DNA of 64,000 nucleotides from Symbiodinium natans (GCA_905221605.1 CAJNDS010000058.1:980992-1044991), one strand, 5' to 3'. Positions 23,000-34,555 are shown, counted from the stretch's first letter. Numbers and translations are program-made. The notes: generated by a model not told the origin, from the letters alone.

Positions 23000-24195
23000 A
23001 TGAGGGGGGCGTGCTGGTTTTTTAAAAGCGCCCAGGCCGGCGCACCCTTGCTTCCGCGCCACCCTCACCTTCACCTCTGCGGGAGCTTAGGGCTCCCTTG
23101 CTTTCTGAGGTTCCTTTGGGAGACCTCGGGTTCTAAGAGCTTTGGAAGGGTCCTGGAAGTGAATAAAATGGAGGCCCTGGAAAAGTTGCGGTGTGTGAGC
23201 TTGGCAGCCAGGAATCCTGGCGTCATTTTAGGGCCATGAAAACTGGAGGCCCTGCAGGTGCTCTGGAGGCTTCGGTGTCTGGGGGTTAGGTGTTGGGGGT
23301 TGGCTGGCGCCTCCGCCCGCCCACAAGGGATGATGTACATCATTCTGAGGCCTTCGCGGCCTTGTGGCCTTTGGAAATCCCTAGCAACCTTTCAAGGACC
23401 AAAAGTACGTCCTTTGGGTCTTTGGCTGGCGCCGTCGCCCCTAGGTGTCGCAAGGAATGATGTACGGACCACGATCTCACACCTCCGACTTCCCGAGAGT
23501 TCCGTCGCCCGTCGGAATAGCTCCGGAGCTCCCTTGCCTGCCGTCTCCCTGCTCCACGACCCCGGGCTAACTCAATTGAGCGGTTTAAGGGAGAGGGGTC
23601 TCGAAACTGTCCACGGTGCTGGGCGCGTTTTGTTTGGGGGTTTGTCGGACTTCGAAGGCTTTCAATGCAGTTCTCTTGAAAGGGTTTCGGGTTTAGGCAG
23701 AAGGTGTTTTGGAGGGGTTGGGTGGGGGTTGTGCCAGGCTGACATGTCCCGTGCCTTGCAATCTCTGCCCCAAGCTCAGCTTCGTGTTGGGGTTTGGGTT
23801 TAGGGTTGTTCAGTTCTAAGCAGCTTTGTAGGCTCTGACTAGCAGCAGGCCACTCATGAATTCCGTAGAAGCCTTAAACCCAAACCCCTTACTTGGAAGT
23901 TCATGATGCATGGATGGTTAGAAGAGGGGTAATATAAGTGGGGGAACTATGCTGATAGCCTGATTAAGGGTAGACTCAAACCCTACCCGGCCCTGCCTAT
24001 AAGTAGACAGCCGGCGCGAATTGGGTTGTTTAAGGTGGTAGGATGTCGAGCTTTGTAGGCTTCATCTTTAAGGTGTATACATTCGAGGAACCCTAAACCA
24101 CAAACCCTCCTTGCACCCCCCAAAGACCAAAAAGAACATTGGGGCAGGATTTGCGTCAGAAGTACTTGAAGGGCCTGTAGGCAAGGGAGTTGTCC
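23000..24195. other. Region without supportable gene
   Basis: GC-rich sequence with open frames on both strands (23000-23803) but no consistent protein pattern. A related phrase (GC-rich, then GATGATGTAC or GAATGATGTAC) occurs twice, near 23326 and 23454, suggesting a local duplication. The rest is AT-richer. Confidence 0.3.
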
Positions 24196-24255
24196 TTAAA
24201 CCCTAAACCCTAAACCCTAAACCCTAAACCCTAAACCCTAAACCCTAAACCCTAA

Positions 24256-24352
24256 GCTGTTGCTCAAACGGGCCCTGCAGTTTCTCGGCTGTTACAGCAG
24301 CGCCTTCAAGAGAAAGGCCGTCGATGTCACGTGGGATGTCATTGGCTTAGGG
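24256..24352 (+). CDS. Exon-like segment between inverted telomere-type arrays
   Basis: It encodes LLLKRALQFLGCYSSAFKRK then AVDVTWDVIGL. (CCCTAAA)n lies immediately upstream (24197-24255) and (TTTAGGG)n immediately downstream (24353-24417). Family unknown. Confidence 0.45.
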
Positions 24353-24662
24353 ATTTGGGTTTAGGGTTCAGGGTTCAGGGTTCAGGGTTTAGGGTTTAGG
24401 GTTTAGGGTTTAGGGTGGCTTAGCTTGTGCTTGGCCTTCCTTCGGATCGTGGCAGCTCTTCACCGGCCTCCGAACACCGAACAAGCAGCAAATGTAAGCC
24501 CCACACCCCAAACCCCTGAACCTGAAGCCTACAGGTATTAAGTTTAAAAAAGACGGATCAAGATACTTGCATCCTGCTTCCCCCTTGCGAGAACGCTTGA
24601 AAGGACACATAGGTTGGGTAGATATGGGCCCCCAAAATCCGGGCAGATTAGGGGCCCCATTT

Positions 24663-24797
24663 GACCTTAGATCTGTTCTGCTGTGTGCTGCAATGCCGCG
24701 ACCCAGCAACGTGGACGTCGAGGACGCAGCATGTTTGTTGCAGCTCTCGAGAATTGATGGCTTTACGGCTTTTGCAAACAACCCTGCAAAGCCCTAA
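24663..24797 (+). CDS. Exon-like segment ending in a stop
   Basis: It encodes RPSNVDVEDAACLLQLSRID then GFTAFANNPAKP and a stop. The frame is open upstream to 24567. Possibly a terminal exon; unknown protein. Confidence 0.35.
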   Translation, partial: DLRSVLLCAAMPRPSNVDVEDAACLLQLSRIDGFTAFANNPAKP

Positions 24798-25129
24798 GCC
24801 TAATTAAAGCGTGGCCCGAGACCTTGGATCCCCTGCGGCAGAGCATTCATGTCACTTTGTGCGAGGATGCTGCGAGGAGGATTGTCGAAGAGGCCGGATG
24901 TGACGGACAGCCCCAATTTTAAATCGTTAGTTCCGTTTTTGTTGTGCCGAGTTTTTCATCGTCACTATCTCTTGCGTAGTATGACAAGCAGGTTCCCTCA
25001 AAAAAAGAACGCCAAAGAGCATCTGCAGTTACTGCAGCTTAGAGGGTGTCTAGTTAGATGGAGTGCGGGTTTCGAGTTCAGGGTCATCCGGCTTTAGTGG
25101 AAGGAAGAAAGGAAGGGAAGGTCCTCTGG

Positions 25130-25196
25130 TCGTCGAGTATGTCTTTCTCTCATCGCTCGGAAGCTCGCCTCACTGCTTTGGAACCTTTTGCGGGGT
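25130..25196 (+). CDS. Exon-like segment, unknown protein
   Basis: The frame LVVEYVFLSSLGSSPHCFGT runs up to the start of the longest TTTAGGG array. Weak support. Confidence 0.25.
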
Positions 25197-25197
25197 T

Positions 25198-25349
25198 TCG
25201 GGTTTAGGGTTTAGGGTTAGGGTTTAGGGTTTAGGGTTTAGGGTTTAGGGTTTAGGGTTTAGGGTTTAGGGTTTAGGGTTTAGGGTTTAGGGTTTAGGGT
25301 TTAGGGTTTAGGGTTTAGGGTTTAGGGTTTAGGGTTTAGGGTTTAGGGT
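25198..25349. repeat. Longest (TTTAGGG)n array in the window
   Basis: About 21 units, nearly perfect. Interstitial, since unique sequence continues on both sides. Confidence 0.95.
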
Positions 25350-25992
25350 GCTTTCTCCTTGTTTTGGGAGGGGGGGGGTAGGGGCCAACCCTTGAAAAAG
25401 ACTCTGGGGAGTTGGAGAATGTCGTCCCCGACCCAAGCCTAGAGCCCACCAAGTTTGCATAGGGCTTAGGGATTTAAGGCACTTAGGGATTTAAGGCACT
25501 TAGCGATTTAAGGACGGTTTAGGGTTTAGGGTTTGGCTCCAAACACCCCCAAACACCCTCGGCCCTCAAACCTCTCAACCTCTTGAAGCCCGAAGAACCC
25601 ATAGACCCTCAACTCCCAACCTTCGACCCAAGATCCTAAACCCACAAGCCCTCAACCCTATAAACCCTGTGGTTGGGTCTCCTCAAGCCGCCACAGGCCT
25701 TCTCGAAGTCATTTAGGGCCAGGGCTCTCAGGGTGTAGGAATTTCGGAGGGGCTGCAGGGGCTCAGGCTTTGCGGGGTTTAGTGACGCCTCTATGGGATT
25801 CTTGGGGCTTAGGGGGCCTTGGCGGTTGAAGGTTTACCTAGTAGTAGAGTAGGTAACCTTTAACCTGTTTGGGGTAGTAGAATCCCCTTATATTCCCAAA
25901 GGTTAACCTTTAATGCACCCAGGTTACTGGACAACTAACCCTAAAGCCTAAACCCTAAACCCTAATTAAACCCTTTGGGGCTCTCATTTGCA
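25350..25992. other. Non-coding with degenerate heptamer sequence
   Basis: Repeats of CACTTAGGGATTTAAGG and C/A-rich CCCTAAA-like stretches. No exon recognised. Confidence 0.5.
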
Positions 25993-26075
25993 ACGGCCAG
26001 GTCAAGAAGAAGCTCGATGACGGGGCCCGTTTCGCGACGGTGCGTTGCTTGGCGGCCAGGGAGCGCAGTGTCGCT
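25993..26075 (+). CDS. Exon-like segment, unknown protein
   Basis: It encodes NGQVKKKLDDGARFATVRCL then AARERSVA. A very short telomere-type stretch (CTAACCCTAAACCC...CCGCAG, about 44 nt) separates it from the next segment. Confidence 0.4.
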
Positions 26076-26110
26076 AACCCTAAACCCTAAACCCTAAACC
26101 CTGAACCGCA

Positions 26111-26226
26111 GTTTCAAGATCATCGGTGGCAGCTCATGTTGCTCTGACTGTCTGGCCACCTATTGCAACATGAGCTTCTCGATGGCCAAGAAGGCTGGCC
26201 TCACACTTCTCACATTCGCACCCTAA
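26111..26226 (+). CDS. Exon-like segment, unknown Cys-containing protein
   Basis: After CCGCAG the frame encodes FKIIGGSSCCSDCLATYCNM then SFSMAKKAGLTLLTFAP up to the CCCTAAA array at 26219. Family unknown. Confidence 0.4.
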
Positions 26227-26387
26227 ACCCTAAACCCTAAACCCTAAACCCTAAACCCTAAACCCGAAGTTCAAAGCCGTCTTTTCTCCTAGATTTCTTT
26301 GGCTCCCAGCGCTGTCCATCGTCGGGACATTCAGGTATTGTCTTGCCACGGCCCAGCAGCACGTGAAGGCGAATTGGCGCCCTTCTG

Positions 26388-27920
26388 GTGAGACTTCGTG
26401 AGCGGGATGACGTTGGCGGGAGCTGCAGCGTGACAAGTGGCGCGACCGTGAAAGCTTCCACCGACTTCGGAGCTTTTGCCGACGCGGTGAGAAACTTCGT
26501 CCAAGCTGAAGACAGAGCTGCCGAAAAGGAAACAGAACTCCGGTTGAAGCGTCAGGAACAGATCGACGAAGTGCTGAACAAACACGTGAATCAAACCGAT
26601 TTTCGATCCTTCCGACGGCGATTTTACGTCACTGCATTGAGTTTGTCCCTCCTCTTGGCCTCGCTGACCGGGTGCTCGGTGTGGGCAATGCACGTTCAGC
26701 ACCCGTTAGAGGCGATGGGGCTGGCCTTCGCAGCATCACTGCTGTGGTGCTGCGCTGGTGGGGTTTTCGGGTGGTGGTATCCTCTCATGGATGAAATCGA
26801 CGACGCCCTCAGAGCGAAACGTCCGGAGCTCCAGAACTTCTCGGGCTTCTCCGAAGCCGAAGGGAGGAGACATCTCAAATTTCGGATCAAGTTTATGTTG
26901 TGCATGCCTCTCGAAGGCCTAGCCTTCGTTGTGATGATGACAGTGCTTTACGCTTTCGACGGCTTCGGCTGGCAGATTGTGATCCTTTGGCTGGTGCCCA
27001 TCGTGGCGTGCGCATGCTGTTGTTACGGGCGCTACTGTGAGAAAGACGAAAAGCGGCGAATTGAAAAAGAGTGCTGTTTCTTCTTTTGGCCATGGACGAT
27101 GGCGAGACTTTTGGGTGGTGACCGCCTCGTTGCCCAAATGGTGGCTTCTCCGCTGCCCCGCACGGGGTCTCTGGACAGGGTTATTCTGGATACCCGGCAA
27201 AAGACAATCGTCTTTGAAGGCAGGGTGGTTCATGGAAAGAACACGGTGACATCATGGCCAGGCAAGTATGAATCAGCCTGGGATGATCTTGTTCAGCGTG
27301 CCAAGAAGGATGCCATAAGCGCAGCTGTGGTATTTCTGCCGGAAGGATCTGAGCACTACGGTGCTCATGACCAGATCCCTGCCGCGGACGCCCAGGGTTT
27401 GCCACCGCACCTCACAGGAGGTTGCTGGTGCACGCCACTCTACGGCGAAAGCAAGCCGTGGGGGTGCCGATGGTGGACTAAGTGGACCGCAAACGTTGAG
27501 TTTGCGGTGCAAAACGCTGCCACCCTCGAAGTGTATTTCTTTAACAGTATGGTAGGCAAAGGCAAGGTCCAGAGTTTCACCACGGCAGGAGAAGAACACC
27601 TCCGGCGCGAAAGAATCTTGGAACGAATGTCCGAGTTTAAGAAATCAGAAGTTTTTCTAAAAGCCCGCGAAAGTGGCCTTGAGAACCTGTCTCAGCAGAC
27701 AGGGCCAGATTCGTCTTCTCCATACGGCCGCGAGGAACGCCGCCTTTTCCTCGCTTGGCTTCCAGAAGAGGATCGAACATTCCTGAAGGATTCCGAAGGA
27801 CTCGGGAACTCGCAGAAGGCTGAGGTCACCTGGCTGGAGAGGAAGGGCTATCACTACCTAGAGAAGGAGGTCAACTCACTGGCCGATCTGGCCGACTTGT
27901 CGCCCGAAGGCGATAGGTAG
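26388..27920 (+). CDS. Probable four-pass membrane protein, uninterrupted ORF
   Basis: This is the longest non-repeat cellular ORF, 510 residues from a GTG. The frame is open from 26367 and the first in-frame ATG is about residue 101, so the true start is probably in an upstream exon joined by splicing. Residues 38-70 are a charged coiled coil. Hydrophobic helices lie at about 81-101, 111-130, 171-190 and 195-213. A large soluble C-terminal half follows, with W/C-rich blocks (HLTGGCWCTPLYGESKPWGC, WWTKWTANVEFAV). Single-exon structure contrasts with the neighbouring micro-exons. I do not recognise the family. Downstream 27921-28138 shows nothing. Confidence 0.6.
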   Translation: MRLRERDDVGGSCSVTSGATVKASTDFGAFADAVRNFVQAEDRAAEKETELRLKRQEQIDEVLNKHVNQTDFRSFRRRFYVTALSLSLLLASLTGCSVWAMHVQHPLEAMGLAFAASLLWCCAGGVFGWWYPLMDEIDDALRAKRPELQNFSGFSEAEGRRHLKFRIKFMLCMPLEGLAFVVMMTVLYAFDGFGWQIVILWLVPIVACACCCYGRYCEKDEKRRIEKECCFFFWPWTMARLLGGDRLVAQMVASPLPRTGSLDRVILDTRQKTIVFEGRVVHGKNTVTSWPGKYESAWDDLVQRAKKDAISAAVVFLPEGSEHYGAHDQIPAADAQGLPPHLTGGCWCTPLYGESKPWGCRWWTKWTANVEFAVQNAATLEVYFFNSMVGKGKVQSFTTAGEEHLRRERILERMSEFKKSEVFLKARESGLENLSQQTGPDSSSPYGREERRLFLAWLPEEDRTFLKDSEGLGNSQKAEVTWLERKGYHYLEKEVNSLADLADLSPEGDR

Positions 27921-28138
27921 GGCAGCCGAATGAGAGACATCAAGCCACCATGTTTCAAGATACGAGTTGAAGTCGCATTCTCAGTCTCAGTTTCAATAAG
28001 TTGTTTGACTGCAACCGGGCTGATCCCCACAAAACTTGGGTGGCAAAGCCAGTGTCAGAAACAGGTGGCAGTCTCATGTTTGCCACGCAGAAAAGTTGGC
28101 GGCCTTGAAGCTTTTCAAGCATTTCTGAGTTGGGGATT

Positions 28139-28185
28139 GGGGTTTAGGGTTTAGGGTTTCGGGTTTAGGGTTTAGGGTTTAGGGT
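28139..28185. repeat. (TTTAGGG)n array
   Basis: Six or seven units downstream of the membrane-protein ORF. Confidence 0.9.
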
Positions 28186-28566
28186 CTCCAAGTTTGGCGA
28201 CAGGTTTCCAAGAAGAAAGTAGAGGCCTTCTGATTTTGAGGATCGAGAAATGATCTTTCCCAAAAGTGTGCAGCCATGAATTGGCTGAGGGCTTGGGGTT
28301 CGGACGTATGGTGCCGAGTTTATGGCTCAGGGTCAGACTAAAACTCGAAACCCTCATCACCTCTCAAGCCTTCAGCCCTGCACGCACATAGGCTTGAAGC
28401 CTAGGGTGTTTGGATCTACCTTAGGGGTTCCCCAAAACCTAGAGTCGTCCCAAAGGCTTCACAACAAGAACCAGCACAAAGTTACTAGTGTGTAGCTTCT
28501 GTTAAAGTAGGGTTCAGGACGGGTTGGGACCATGAGCTGCGTGACCGCAAAGAACACTAAGGCAAC

Positions 28567-28702
28567 ATGAACACGGCATCAAAGATTGACAGCGAAGAGT
28601 CGATCAAGTCGATGTTCTCCATCGGGGACGAAAGAGCCAAGCAAATCCATTCTCTTGCCGTGCGTGAGCTGAAGGCAGGGAGGGGCGTCCGAGACTTTAA
28701 GC
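28567..28702 (+). CDS. Exon-like segment, unknown helical protein
   Basis: It encodes MNTASKIDSEESIKSMFSIG, DERAKQIHSLAVRELKAG and RGVRDF from an ATG at 28567, then runs into a (CCCAAAAA)n tract (28711-28765). Charged helical composition suggests real coding sequence. Confidence 0.4.
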
Positions 28703-29306
28703 TCACAAGGGCCTCCCTCAACCCAAAAACCCAAAAACCCAAAAACCCAAAAACCCAAACCCCGGACCCCTGGCAAATCGGCAAGCATCCGCGGGCTTGC
28801 AGGTTGAGGGGGCTGTTGGAGGCTAGGACCCAGAGTAGGCCTTTATTCCCGTTTTTTGGGCTCTGTTTCCCTTCTAAGAGCCCCTTTATATGACACCAAC
28901 AAGGGTGCACTTTTTTATCTTCCTCTTGGGTCTAGGAGTTTAAGCTAGATCTTCGGGAGTAGCTGAAGCGCAAGAGCCACAGTGAGCAAGCGTGAGAGAG
29001 AAGAGCAAAAATGGCCAGCATCGAAGCGATGAACTTCGAACCGAAGCACGCTTCCGTGCGACACCCCCCACCCGCAAGGGCTGAGCTCGCAGGAGGGAAG
29101 GGGAAAATAAGACACTTGAGATGCCTGCTTGATCCGAGAGAGACGACGATCACTCAACCCTCAGCCCCAAAACCCTAAACCTCAACCCCTCCCCCCCGCC
29201 CTTCACACACACAAAAGAGCTCCAACTCCCGAGATCACAGCAGGCCGACAACAGCCCTAAACCCTAAACCCTAAACCGCAAACCCTAAACCCTATAAAGC
29301 CCCTGC

Positions 29307-29406
29307 GTGTGGGAGGAGGAAGGCTTCGTGGAGTTCCGCGCATCCATCGGGAAGCAGATCATGTTCTGCAAGCCGGGTCACGAGGCAGCGTCCTCCTGGG
29401 GCTTGC
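29307..29406 (+). CDS. Exon-like segment, unknown protein
   Basis: It encodes VWEEEGFVEFRASIGKQIMF then CKPGHEAASSWGLL, following a CCCTAAA array (29250-29296). Strong protein character; family unknown. Confidence 0.45.
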
Positions 29407-30017
29407 TGCTATTGGGTTAAGGGTGGAGGATTTACGCTTAGGGCTGGGGATTTGGGTTGTCATGGTTTATCGTGTGTCTGATGTACGCATGTGGGAGTGA
29501 GGTCAAGTGATAGATGTATATTTAAAGCCAAGGCTTGAAGCATCCTCGCGGGAGTCTTGCAAGGAAGCAGGATGTGAACCCCAAAAGGTAAGATAAGATC
29601 GCGTCAATCTTGGTGGCAGCTCGTGCCCGAGTCGAAGACATGCCATCTGCGGGCGAAGCATGGTGAAGCAGCATGGTGAAATAATTCAGGCATCTGTGCA
29701 ATAGTCATCACGCCACCCAGTTGCTGCATGTGCTGCATCCACAAGTTTGCTGTAAAGTACGAACATGCACTTGTGCACAGCATCATGAAGCCGTGCGATG
29801 GCATACTTGTGTGTCAGCGGAACGCTACCCTGTGCGAGTCTTTCGGGGATCCCTGTGGGAGTCATTCTGGGGATCGGACATCACACCACCAGGAGCCAAA
29901 AAACTCATTCCCTTGTAATTCCTATAATACATGGATACACCTACACAGCATACCCCACCTTATACAGGTACCGGGCCAAACCACAGCCAGTACATTTTTG
30001 ATTTTTGTTCCTCTCAG
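29407..30017. other. Non-coding
   Basis: Overlapping short ORFs without consistent protein pattern; no array. Nothing supportable seen. Confidence 0.4.
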
Positions 30018-30070
30018 ATCTGGTTCTGGGCGTTCTACATTAGTGTCCGTTTTGGAGACCGCTTCAGAAG
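30018..30070 (+). CDS. Micro-exon with canonical splice sites
   Basis: CTCTCAG|ATCTGG ... AGAAG|GTTAAC bounds a 53-bp segment encoding IWFWAFYISVRFGDRFR. Membrane-like aromatic composition. Confidence 0.5.
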
Positions 30071-30338
30071 GTTAACGGATCGTGAGTTAGAACCTCCTCC
30101 CCTTTTCTTCTTGCCGGTCCGGTGTGGCAGAGTGATTGGTGCAGGAAGCAGCACGAGCAGACGAGATAAGAAGCACGCACGAAAAGCTGCTTGGCACCCA
30201 ATTCATACTTCCACTCTACTCCCACACGCGTCACAGCTTGTGCTTTTGGAGGCCCTGCCTGCCTTTGTTCGTAGTGTCAACATATCTCGAGGCTTAGGCC
30301 CCCGGAGTTCGTGACCCCTCTCCCATCTCCTGGCCCAG

Positions 30339-30364
30339 GCGGTGTGTAGGATTGCCGTGCGAAG
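30339..30364 (+). CDS. 26-bp micro-exon candidate
   Basis: GGCCCAG|GCGGTG ... TGCGAAG|GTACGT bounds 26 bp encoding AVCRIAVR. Splice sites look good but the length alone gives weak support. Confidence 0.35.
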
Positions 30365-30423
30365 GTACGTGGAAATCGTCGCCACCAAGCCCCCGCAAGT
30401 AAAGAAGCCGTCTTGCTTCCCAG

Positions 30424-30740
30424 CGAAGACGGAGCCTTCCAGAGCTTCCGGTCAAGGCGCGAAGCAGGAGGATGTGCGGCAGGCTCATGGTGGCAACCCG
30501 GCAGAGGTGGAGGTGGCGAAGGCAAAGAGAAAGAGGGAGAAGAAAGGAAAGAAGGAGAGCAAGCAGAAGAGGGAGAGGAAGGAGAAGAAGCAGCACAAGA
30601 GCGACAGGGATGCCACGAAGAAGCATCGGAAGGAGGAGAAGCGGAGGCGGAGGAAAGAGAGGAGGAGAAGGAAGAAAGAGAGGAGGAGGAAGAGGAAGGA
30701 GAAGAAGAAGCGGAAGAGAGCCGCGAAGCTCGCAGGCTGA
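30424..30740 (+). CDS. Lys/Arg-rich terminal exon candidate
   Basis: After TTCCCAG the frame encodes KTEPSRASGQGAKQEDV and then a run of K, R and E (about 30510-30725), ending in AKLAG and TGA. The purine-rich run is open in several frames, so only the position of stop and acceptor favours this one. It could be a nucleolar or RNA-binding tail. Confidence 0.35.
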
Positions 30741-31746
30741 CTTTTCGGAATCTCACAGTTCTCCGACTTGGAGAAGTTCACAAAAAGGGGGGGCGGGTAC
30801 CCTTCATATACCCCCCAAGATACGATTCTTGGTAGGTTGCTCAGCCCCTATATCTAGAAGACCCCCAAAAGAAAAAGCCACAGAGGAAGAGCACTTGCGC
30901 ACCCAGGCACCGGAAGAAATGACCGATAACTAGTCTAACTTACTTTAGCTGACAGGATCCCCATAGGCCCTATAAGCCCTAAACCGAATGATAAACCTTT
31001 TTGGGCTCCTTAAAGGAAGGGGGGGGTTCATGGGGGGTAGATGCCTAGGGAGGCGTAGGGAGGATTAGGGAGTAGTCGGGGGGGTATGAGGGAACCTTAG
31101 GTCCATACCCCCCCCCCTGAAACCCCCCCCCAAGAAGCAGTCCTTATTAAAAGGGATTATCGTACCCCTCTTATCAGCCATTAAGGACTATGAGCAAAAG
31201 GGTGAACATCCCAAGCGATGACCCCTCAAAGCCCTGCAGGCCGACAGGTCAAACCTGTGGAGCCGAAGGTGAAGCGCCGACAGGTGGGGGGTTTACGACA
31301 ATCGGGGACCCCTAAAACAGACCCCCGAATAGCAGGATCCCCTTAATGGATCCCCCCCCCCCCAGAATAGTAGGATCCCCCCTGAAAGAAACGGACCCCA
31401 ATAAAATATCCCTACAATGGACCCTCCCAAATGTCAGGATCCCCCTAAAATATGGACCCTAATAAGGTAACCCTATGTTCGGAATCCCCTAGGTGGGCTG
31501 CTTTTTTTAAGTCGCAGAGTCCATCCGGGGGCTTTCACTAGATTCGGGTTTTGGGGTTTAGGGTTTTAGGGAATTAGGGAATTAGGGAATTCGGGGTTTA
31601 GGGGTTTAGGTGGGCCCAATCAGGACTGCGTCTGCAGATGTTCGGTCAGCAGAAGTGCATCATACCCCAACAGCCCCAGACCCCATCTGCAGCCCTTTCG
31701 TGGGGTCGCGCTGGAGCGAAGTTCCTTGAACGAAGTTCCTTGAACC
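30741..31746. other. Non-coding with dispersed repeats and homopolymers
   Basis: G- and C-homopolymers, one copy each of two dispersed repeat families (31181-31230 and 31288-31400) and a degenerate heptamer stretch (31545-31610). No gene seen. Confidence 0.5.
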
Positions 31747-31926
31747 ATGCAGGAGTCGCTGTCATCTGAGAGTAGCAGTGATGACAGCAGCCTTAGCAGC
31801 TTCAGCTCCTCGCTCAGCAGCAGCAGCAGCATCAGCAGCCAAAGCGCAAGCAGCGACAGCAGCGGCAGCCGAAGCGCCTCGGCCCCCGAGATAGTATCAC
31901 ATGATTTGGGTTGGTTTAGGGTTTAG
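31747..31926 (+). CDS. Serine-rich ORF ending in TTTAGGG repeat
   Basis: From ATG, 59 residues rich in serine (AGC repeats), with some D/E, ending at a TAG supplied by the telomere-type repeat. It may be an RS/SD-type low-complexity exon or simply an AGC microsatellite. Confidence 0.3.
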   Translation: MQESLSSESSSDDSSLSSFSSSLSSSSSISSQSASSDSSGSRSASAPEIVSHDLGWFRV

Positions 31927-32223
31927 GGTTTAGGGTTTAGGGATCAGGGTTTAGGGTTTACTGTTTAGGGTTTAATTCGGGGGGGGGGGGGGGGGTATTT
32001 GGGATGGGCTTAGGAGTATGTAAGGGTCTAGGGGCTTACGGCCATCTAGGTGTCGTGACAGCTGCCAAAATTTGGAAACTAACGGTCAGCCCTAGTAGAA
32101 TCCCCATAACCCACCTTACTAACCCTACTTACTCAGTCAAAAGGGTTTCCAAGGAAGAACTCGGAACCCCACCCACCGAGCTTCCGAACTGCGAGGAGTT
32201 CGACCCAAAATGCCAAGGGGTGG

Positions 32224-32898
32224 AGGTTTAGGGTTTAGGGTTTGGGGTTTGGGGTTTAGGGTTTGGGGTTTAGGGTGTGGGGTTTAGGGTTTAGGGTTCA
32301 GGGTTTGGGGTTTTGGGGTTTAGGCCTTACAACCTGCGACGTTTGCCTTGACTAACCCTGAACCTTTTCCCTTTTGTTGGTTCAAGGTCCCCTTATAAGT
32401 AAGCAACCCCCCAAAAAGGTTATTAGATGTCAATACCCTTCTTACAATACGGTTACTGGGTTACCAAGCAACACTCATACAACCACAGGCAAGTATAACT
32501 GTAGTATAGGAGTCGGAAATGGTCCCTTTATTATTATACTATAATGACCCCAACCCTAAGCCCTTAGCCAGAAGCTCTAAGCCCGAAGCCCTAAGCCCTA
32601 AGTCCTAAGCCCTAAGCCTTAATCTAATTATTAAGGCTCCTACAGTAGAGTCCCAAGCTGTCGCTCACCAAGGTGCCGCAGGCACAGTGCCTTCTCACCG
32701 GCCCTTGCAGGCGAAGGTGAAGCAGGACCAGGGTGGGGAGTTAGGGTTTAGAGGTTGGGGTTTAGGGTTTCGGGTTTAGGGTTTAGGGTTTAGGGTTTAG
32801 GATTTAGGGTTTAGGGTTTAGGGTTTAGGTTTAGGGTTTGGGGTTTAGGGTTTAGGGTTCAGGGTTCAGGGTTTAGGGTTTAGGGTTTAGAGTTTAGC
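32224..32898. repeat. Two (TTTAGGG/TTTGGGG)n arrays with spacer
   Basis: Arrays at 32224-32327 and 32750-32898 include TTTGGGG variants. The spacer carries two dispersed-family fragments and CCCTAAG units. No exon seen. Confidence 0.8.
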
Positions 32899-32999
32899 GG
32901 CGGGTTTTGTGTCTCTCCTCTTGGGGAGCTCCGATTTTAGGATTGTAGTCTTTTGGGGTATTCTGAGGGGGGTTCCCCAAATTAGCCCGAAGACTTGAG

Positions 33000-33890
33000 G
33001 TGCTGAAATTAGGGCATTGTAAGCCCCCAGGAAAACAAAGGCTAACACGGTAAACCTCTTTCCCCCTGCTTGGAGGTTCATGGGTAGTCGTGAAGTAGTT
33101 ATAACCGTATTTAGAGTACTTATCTACCCCTACTTGTAATTGCCGATGAACCTACAAGTAGACTACTCAGCAAGCAAGACCGTAGGATCTCGAGAGGTAA
33201 CCCCCTTTTGCTCCGTTTCCCAACAAGGCCCCCAATAAATCTAGAAACGGGTGTCGGTATGTGTTGATGTATTTCTGATTGCTCAACCTGCTTACTCAGT
33301 TACGGGGAACCTCACGCTCACACCCTACAAAGACTCTATAGGCTCTAGACTAGCAAGCCTACAAACCCTATGAAGCCGGCAGACTGTAGACCCTACCGTA
33401 GACCCTACACCCCGAGCTTTGAACCCCAACCCCCATCCTAGGAGCAGCCAGCCCTATCAGCTGCGACGTGCAAAGACTCGGCCAGGGGTGGCTCAGGCCT
33501 GTGGATATATTTCATGGTATACCCAATTACCTCCAGTGAGATGAGCCTCGAATGCCTGCATTGTGCGCTGTAGGTTGTTCTTTGCATCTATTCGTCTAAG
33601 GGTAGTTTTATGGGTATTATGGGCCCTGAATATTGTCCCTTACCTCGTTTAAAGGGTTCTGAAGTATGGGCCCGTGTAGCTACCCTGAGATGAAGAAGCT
33701 CTTGTGACTTTACTATATTCCCAAAATCCGCCTTACTAACCCTACTCACTAAGTCAAAAGGGCTTCCAAGTAGTTGCAGCTTGATTCTCCAGTTCTCCGC
33801 AGGCCCATCAGAACCGGCAGAGGAGGCCTTGGCGTCCGACGCCCAGGCTGGGCTTTCGGGAAGTTCGAGCCTTTTGGGGAACAGAGTCGA
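33000..33890. other. Non-coding with dispersed repeats
   Basis: Contains repeat-family copies (33090-33166 and 33716-33773). A weak exon-like stretch after 33800 was not followed up. Confidence 0.4.
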
Positions 33891-33891
33891 T

Positions 33892-34168
33892 TTAGGGTTT
33901 AGGGTTTAGGGTTTAGGGTTTAGGGTTTAGGGTTTAGGGTAATCGAGTTTTCCAGAGTTATGGGCTGGGGCTTAAGAAGACCCTAAGCCCCCAAAAATCC
34001 ACAGCCCTGGCAGGTGCCCTCTGCAAGATTCGGGCCTCCGGCGGCTTTCCCTGCGAGTTCTAGCAGAGGCACAAAAGGGTTTAGGGTTTAGGGTTTAGGG
34101 TTTAGGGTTTAGGGTTTAGGGTTTAGGGTTTAGGGTTTAGGGTTTAGGGTTTAGGGTTTAGGGTTCAG
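33892..34168. repeat. (TTTAGGG)n arrays
   Basis: Seven units at 33892-33942 and about 12 at 34077-34168, with unique sequence between them. Confidence 0.9.
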
Positions 34169-34315
34169 CATCTCAAGTTCGAGCATTTACTAGGCCAGCA
34201 GTGTATCTAGGCAACGGAAAAAACCCACCCGCCCAAAGAATCCCATAACATTAAGAAAATAAAAGGTTACTTATTTTCTCTTCGGATGCACCAATCACGC
34301 CGTAGTACCAAGCAC

Positions 34316-34530
34316 TTAACACAAGCCACACCAGGCCTTGAGGCCTTGAAACCCTAAACACCAGGCCTTGAGGCCCTGAAACCCTAAACACCAGGCCTTG
34401 AGGCCTTGAAACCCTGAAACCCTAAATACCAGGCCGTGAGGCCGTGAAACCCTAAACAGCAGGCCTTGAGGCCCTGAAACCCTCAACACCAAGCCGTGAG
34501 GCCTTGAAACCCTAACCATTAGGCCCGGAA
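34316..34530. repeat. Tandem repeat of about 29 bp
   Basis: Seven or so units of the type AACACCAGGCCTTGAGGCC plus TTGAAACCCT. A minus-strand ORF through it (GLKAWCLGFQ repeats) is a by-product. Confidence 0.85.
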
Positions 34531-34555
34531 ATCCTAAACACCTTTGGACGAAACG

